Source of the DNA: Periplaneta americana
Lineage: Eukaryota > Arthropoda > Insecta > Blattodea > Blattidae
Reading direction: 5' to 3'
DNA: 64,000 nucleotides
Assembly: GCF_040183065.1 (NCBI RefSeq)
Contig: NC_091131.1
Location: forward strand, 102,921,330-102,985,329
Position numbers and translations under genes: made by a program. Shown here in pieces: positions 59,336 through 64,000 of the stretch; position 1 is the first letter of the stretch; each line of letters begins with the position of its first letter. The notes beneath the pieces are model-generated. The model was not told the origin of the DNA and searched no databases. It worked only from the letters and a program-made list of their open reading frames with translations.

Positions 59336-60479
59336 CTGTAAGTAGACAAATCGAACTGAAACCCTGAATCCTGACCGAGTTACGACGTGAACGCTGTAGC
59401 TGTCTTGGGGATGAGCAAGCGAGCAAGGGTGGGAGGGATAGACTTCATACTCAGTGTTGCCGGATTCAGTAGCAGTAAGTACAGTAAGTACGTAAGATTT
59501 TGTTCACTTTTCTGTTTTTATTCGGTGCGGTTGCTATCGACTACTTTCATTTTTCTTCTGATTCCGATTCCGATTTTCCTATTGCAATTGCAGCTCGTCT
59601 AGTTGCTTGACGAAGTGGTAATTGGTAAATTAATAATTGTCTTCAGCATCAAAGAACTCAATTACCTTGGCAAAAATATATCTTTCTTCACTATGTACAA
59701 ATTTATTCTTGTCAGTCTCGATCGGTGTGAAATGAATAATTGATAATAGTGTAGCTATGTTCTCAGAAAGCACATGCACGGGCACAACATAACTCAAAAT
59801 CAGCTATGAAATAGAATGAAATCGACAACGGTGTGATTGCAGCAGTATTATACTTGCCGGTCCGCTCACAGTTTGTCAAACCTGTTAACAAAAATATTAA
59901 GAGGTTGACTAGTTGCCTGCATTGCTAACATAATGGAACCTTCCTAGCCGACAGTCAGGGTAGAAATGAAGAATCCGCAATTGTGGTAAAACTGTAGGGT
60001 GGTTGTTTCTATTGGCTGCGATGCCTACACACACCCTCTCAGATACTTGACGTCTGAAGGACGCGGGGCGAGGGAAAGAGAAGAAAGAAAGAGAGAGATG
60101 CCAGAATTTGGCGTGTTTTGCGGGGTTTCACTTGAGGTTGTCTAGTTTTAGAGCTTGAGAACACATCTGAAAGTGCTCCTAAGCACTCTATGCTGCCTTC
60201 TCTACCATTCTCCAAAGCTTGCCAGTAAAACACTACTACTGCGCATGCTCGAATGGAACAGTGTGCCGCAAGTGTCGAATGGTAAACATAAGTTCCAGGC
60301 GTCAACAAAACTAGTGCATGTACGGTGCTATTTTTACTTAATGTTAGTATTATAATACAGAAATTATGTCGCTCACATAGTCTGCTGCAGCTCAATAATA
60401 GTTTTAAAAATGTGTATTATTTGAAAAGGTGGTGCACTGCTCCTGTGCTCCTTAAGAGAAATCGCCACTGGTCACGAGA

Positions 60480-60795
60480 AACTATTACATGCACTATAGC
60501 TCGTGACAAACATGCGAATTCTGGTCATATAGTCCATCTTCATTTGGTACAGGGACATTTCTTCCTCTTTTTTGTCCATAAAGGATTCGTCCATTAATAT
60601 CATAGGTTCACAAATATTTTGTCCATTTTCTTTGGCCCACATTTTTTGTTCATTTTTCAAAAGTCCACTTAAAATGTTGTCCATATAACTAAATAAAAGA
60701 CAAATTGAACTGGATTTAATAGAAAACAATTTCCTCAATATTAATGTGCTTTCTTATGGTTTCCATGATAGTAAGATCAAATGTAGTCTGAGTCC
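60480..60795. repeat. Region with GTCCA-type array (60565-60690)
   Basis: TTGTCCATAAAGG, CGTCCATTAATATC, TTGTCCATTTTC, AAGTCCACTTAAAATG and TTGTCCATATAAC follow at 15-40 bp intervals, like the left arm of the array at 26266-26385. It looks like one end of the same element type; the opposite arm was not seen. Confidence 0.45.
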
Positions 60796-60796
60796 A

Positions 60797-61050
60797 CACC
60801 TATGGAGTAACGGTTAGCACGTCTGACCGCGAAAGCAGGTGGCCCGGGTTCGATTCCCAATTGAGACAAGTTACCTGGTTGAGGTTTTTTCCGGGGTTTT
60901 ACCTCAATCCAATATGAGAAAATGCTGGGTAACTTTCGGTGCTGGACTCCGGACTCATTTCACCGGGATTATCACCTTCATCTCATTCGAGACGCTAAAT
61001 AACCTGAGATGTTAATAAAACATCGTAAAATAACCCACTAAAATTAAAAA
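60797..61050 (+). repeat. tRNA-derived SINE, family A
   Basis: Box A (TAACGGTTAGCACG), box B (GGTTCGATTCCC), GACAAGTTACCTGGTTG, TTTTTTCCGGGGTTTTACC, and tail AAATAACCCACTAAAATT. Nearly full length. Confidence 0.92.
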
Positions 61051-61054
61051 AAAA

Positions 61055-61785
61055 TTAATCTATGTGTCAGAACTCTTAACGAGGAATGAAATTTATACGG
61101 TACAATTTCAAAGATATAATGGTAAATTTACTTCCATCCTCTAAAGGAAGGATAAAATAGTTTGTAATAATTTATTACATAATTATATCAGTTCCACTCA
61201 TTCAGTCCGATCATATTCGCGGTACGAAAATCGTTATATATGATGTAATTCCCGTTGTGTCACAAATAGGAATATAGGCTACATGTTTGTATTCATGTAC
61301 TTTAGGAAGGTAAGCACACACATGTTGGCAATAGAGTGAAGTTGGTGCGAAAAACTTTGTGGTAGGAATCAAAAGAAGGGCCGAACAACACCTTAATGAA
61401 CCTTCCGCAGCCGCAATAAGGGAAGAAGTTCAGACCATTCAAGATCTGGAAATATTAGGCTACTAAATTTACCAGAAAGAAATTAATTATTACGTACTGT
61501 AAACAGAACACACAATGTGCTCGATTTATGTTTGCGTGCCATCAACTACATGATAGAATTATTAACAATGATGTGAATACGACCCTAGTTGGAAAGGTGA
61601 AGTGAAGTGGAAATCAAATGATTTAGTTATCATGAAAAATACAGTGAACTTCAAGAGCAAAGCAGTATAATTGTGTTACGAGGTGAAAAGATAAGCACAG
61701 TATTATGAAAGTTCTGACTAGTTTGCTTGACAGTCACCGTGAATTTAGCTCTTCAGGCAGTTTGGTATCAGTGTGAAAAAGTTAA
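61055..61785. other. Unassigned sequence
   Basis: No gene or repeat recognised. Confidence 0.35.
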
Positions 61786-61787
61786 CA

Positions 61788-61955
61788 GAGAATAATTTTA
61801 AGGGAAAAATTGTTCCGAGGCCGGGTATCGACCCCGGGACCGTTCGCTTACCGCACGAATGCTCTACCGACTGAGCTATCCAGGAACTACACCAGACACC
61901 GTCCCAATTTTTACCTTTATATCCACACAACTCAAGTGGGCCGACAAGGTGCCAA
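61788..61955 (-). repeat. tRNA-derived SINE, family B (minus)
   Basis: On the minus strand TGTGGATATAAAGGTAAAAA, box A TAGCTCAGTCGGTAGAGC, box B GGGGTCGATACCC, then ACAATTTTTCCCTTAAAATT. It faces the plus-strand copy 20 bp away. Confidence 0.88.
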
Positions 61956-61973
61956 AGTTGGGTTTCTTTATCA

Positions 61974-62165
61974 GCCCACTTGAGTTGTATGGATATAAAG
62001 GGAAAAATTGGGACAGTGTAGTTCCCGGGTAGCTCAGTAGGTAAAGCATTCGTGCGCTAAGTGAAGGATCCCGTGATCGATACCCAGCCTCGAAACAATT
62101 TTTCTATTGACATTATTAAAGTTTGCTTCACAGGGAGCTTTACCTGAAAGCCAGATTTGCTTAAA
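61974..62165 (+). repeat. tRNA-derived SINE, family B (plus)
   Basis: CAGCCCACTTGAGTTGTATG, GGATATAAAGGGAAAAATTG, box A TAGCTCAGTAGGTAAAGC, box B GTGATCGATACCC, then ACAATTTTTCTATTG and CAGGGAGCTTTACCTGAAAG. Inverted relative to its neighbour. Confidence 0.88.
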
Positions 62166-62218
62166 AGAGAATGTTTATTTTCTTCCTACGCGGGATTCTT
62201 AAGCAACTTGTGAAATGA

Positions 62219-62543
62219 GAGCATTGCCATAGTGTTCACATTATCTTCTTTCATGTTGCAATATACCGTGTGTGAGTCCGAGTGGTTATGTCGCAGGGTC
62301 GTCGAAACAGGGGAAATCACGTGGCTGCTATTTAACGGGACCCTTTTCTTTAAATTACCTTAAGTAGACTTTCAATTCTGGAAAATACATTTTTTCAGGA
62401 AAGAGCCTACCAGCCCAGCCACTAGCCTTTATAGAGGGGTCAGCAAAAACGAGTGGGAGAAACCTGGGTGCGACATAACCACTCGGACGGATAGTACATT
62501 GCAACATGAGAGAAGATAATGTGAACAATATGGCGATGTTCAC
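62219..62543. repeat. MITE with about 75-bp inverted ends
   Basis: GTTCACATTATCTTCTTTCA and CCGAGTGGTTATGTCGCA in the left arm are matched inverted near 62470-62543. No target duplication was resolved. Confidence 0.82.
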
Positions 62544-62729
62544 TTTTCAAAATTAGCTGATACAAAATAATGTATTCTTCTTTGACGAAACTGTACCTAT
62601 TTTAGTTACTTGACATGATAAAAAATGTTTTTTTCTTTAATAAGAAATTAATATTGTCCTTTCATAATTGATTTACAAGCAAGAAGATTTTTTTCCACCA
62701 TAGAATCTAAAAAGAAGCTCTAAAATCCC

Positions 62730-62734
<5 letters not shown>

Positions 62735-62785
<51 letters not shown>
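62735..62785. repeat. (TA)n microsatellite
   Basis: About 25 TA units. Confidence 0.95.
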
Positions 62786-62792
<7 letters not shown>

Positions 62793-63179
62793 ATTATCAA
62801 AAGCCTGTAAAAAACTAAACCTATTACAAATAACGTCAAATTCTAAAAAATAAAAAATAAAAAAAAAAAAAAATGACACCGATTTTGACCAAAAAATGAA
62901 ACGAAAAATATAGGTCTCTATGAATCACCCTTCACCGCATATAGCTATATATTTGAATTTATGCCTTGTGTTTCGTATATGTTTTATTGCCTGGTTTCCC
63001 ATTTAAGTTTGTGTACAATGCAATGGGTGCGTTGTACTAGCGCAAAAAGAAGCTGAGAGATGCTGTTTTATTAACGCAAAAATTGAGGTTATAATACCGC
63101 AAATAAATAAACGAACAATGAACGCGGAGAAGACACCAAATGTAGGATATATGGCAGTACCGCGCGTATTAATTTTATT

Positions 63180-63415
63180 TGAATTGTTGTATCAGTGAAG
63201 AAGTGTGTTGTGTCAGTGAAGTGTGTTGTGTAAGTGAAGTGTTTTTCTGTCAGTGAAGTTTTATAGTTTATAATGGCAGTGCAAAGTATTTGAACAGTGA
63301 AATGTTTTCAAAGTGTTAGTGAAATCACGATAGTATCAGTGAAATGTGTCATAGTTCCAGTGCAGTGAGTGAGTTGTCAGCGAAATGAATGTAGTGCCGA
63401 AAGGTACTTGTGCAG
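63180..63415 (+). other. Candidate untranslated leader/first exon rich in GTGAAGTG words
   Basis: Words such as CAGTGAAGTGTGTTGTG repeat through the stretch, and an ATG at 63385 gives MNVVPKGTCAG before GTATGAAC, a plausible splice donor at 63416. This would be an 11-residue coding start. It could equally be a low-complexity repeat or the leader of a mobile element. Confidence 0.3.
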
Positions 63416-63419
63416 GTAT

Positions 63420-64000
63420 GAACATATCATACTCGTGGGTTTTAGTTCGAACTTAGGGTTAAGATGCAAATTAGATTTACTTTAAATGTTATTTTAAGTG
63501 ATCGTGCTTCATTTAATTTAGGATGCTCCTGTTATTATTAATTATTATTAGTATTATTATTAATTGTGTTTATTATTAATTGTCATTATTGAGTGTAATT
63601 AGTTACCGGGTATATATCCATTTTCAGTGTAAATAAATACATACATGAGGCGTTCAGAGCTAAAGTGGATCCAGTCACAAATTTTCATAAACTGAGTTAA
63701 ATTCATTTTCTCATTATCTGAAGTTGGATCTTTTCCGATCAGTAATGGATCAAGTCTTAATTCCAAGCATTCGCCGGTAGGTGACACTAGTCATTTTCGG
63801 CTCAGATTATTTGTTCACGATGTTCTGAGCCATAGTGGATCAAGCCATCAAAGCGTTGCGTCAATCAATATCACAATTGTTTATATTTTATAAATCTAGA
63901 ATTTGAGAATGGAGTAATAAAATTATTGCTAGTCAAATTAGATAATCCACTAGAACAAGTCCTATTATCTCAAAACTACGTCTCATGGACTTGATCCACT
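63420..64000. repeat. Stretch with recurring GGATCAAG words, cut by the window edge
   Basis: GTGGATCCAGTC (63667), ATGGATCAAGTC (63745), GTGGATCAAGCC (63834) and, inverted, GACTTGATCCACT (63988) recur at 80-150 bp spacing. They may be subterminal repeats of an element continuing past the window. Confidence 0.4.

Larger units (their letters stand above)
53749..60470 (-). mobile_element. ZMYM1-like hAT transposon hosting a second hAT
   Basis: Starts CAGTGGCG (53749) and ends CGCCACTG (60463-60470); GTCACGAG is duplicated exactly at 53741-53748 and 60471-60478. It holds a (TTA)n array with ACCGGT interruptions (53799-53980), a transposase with one intron on the minus strand (57110-59335), and a complete second hAT (54026-56875). 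Without the insert and its duplication the element is about 3.86 kb. Confidence 0.9.

Overview
This 64 kb window is animal nuclear DNA. It is AT-rich, with sparse spliced genes, GT-AG introns, many (TAA)n/(TTA)n microsatellites, several tRNA-derived SINE families, short LINE 3' ends with microsatellite tails, and many cut-and-paste DNA transposons. The transposase types, the Tret1-like sugar transporter and the repeat style fit a large hemimetabolous insect genome, most likely a cockroach or termite relative; that placement is inference. I see no bacterial operon, CRISPR array, rRNA gene or clear retroviral/LTR element.

Two host genes are clear. UFC1, the E2 enzyme of UFMylation, is complete on the minus strand (6612-8306): four exons, 168 codons, catalytic Cys at residue 116. 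The last exon of an MFS sugar transporter (Tret1-like) lies on the minus strand at 41829-42617; its earlier exons are not recognised here. A short proline-rich PPPY frame (17492-17677) and a possible first exon (63180-63415) are weak host candidates.

The rest is layered mobile DNA. 0-6.5 kb: hAT relics, a SINE, a foldback repeat inside a hAT relic, a LINE scrap and a mariner relic. 9.8-14.2 kb: a TA-flanked MITE, a Kolobok-like element with TTAA duplications, and a MADF-domain relic, perhaps from a Harbinger element. 15-17 kb and 39 kb: one (TAA)n-bearing repeat family. 19.4-21.7 kb: a hAT element with 8-bp duplications and an unbroken 494-residue transposase. 24-32 kb: SINEs, MITEs, a 610-bp palindrome, a LINE end, and a three-deep MITE nest whose insertion sites can be read. 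33-37 kb: mariner relics and a 230-bp duplication. 43-50 kb: a TIR element split by a SINE, an internally deleted transposon, a hAT relic split by a LINE, and a non-autonomous hAT. 51-53.7 kb: a LINE end and MITEs. 53.7-60.5 kb: a ZMYM1-like hAT with a second, CGGBP1-like hAT inserted in it. 60.5-64 kb: SINEs, including an inverted pair, and a MITE.

I do not see a coordinated new multi-gene system. The most informative items are the apparently intact hAT, the hAT-in-hAT nest, the Kolobok-like element, the datable MITE nest, and the foldback repeats (one with a hammerhead-like core).
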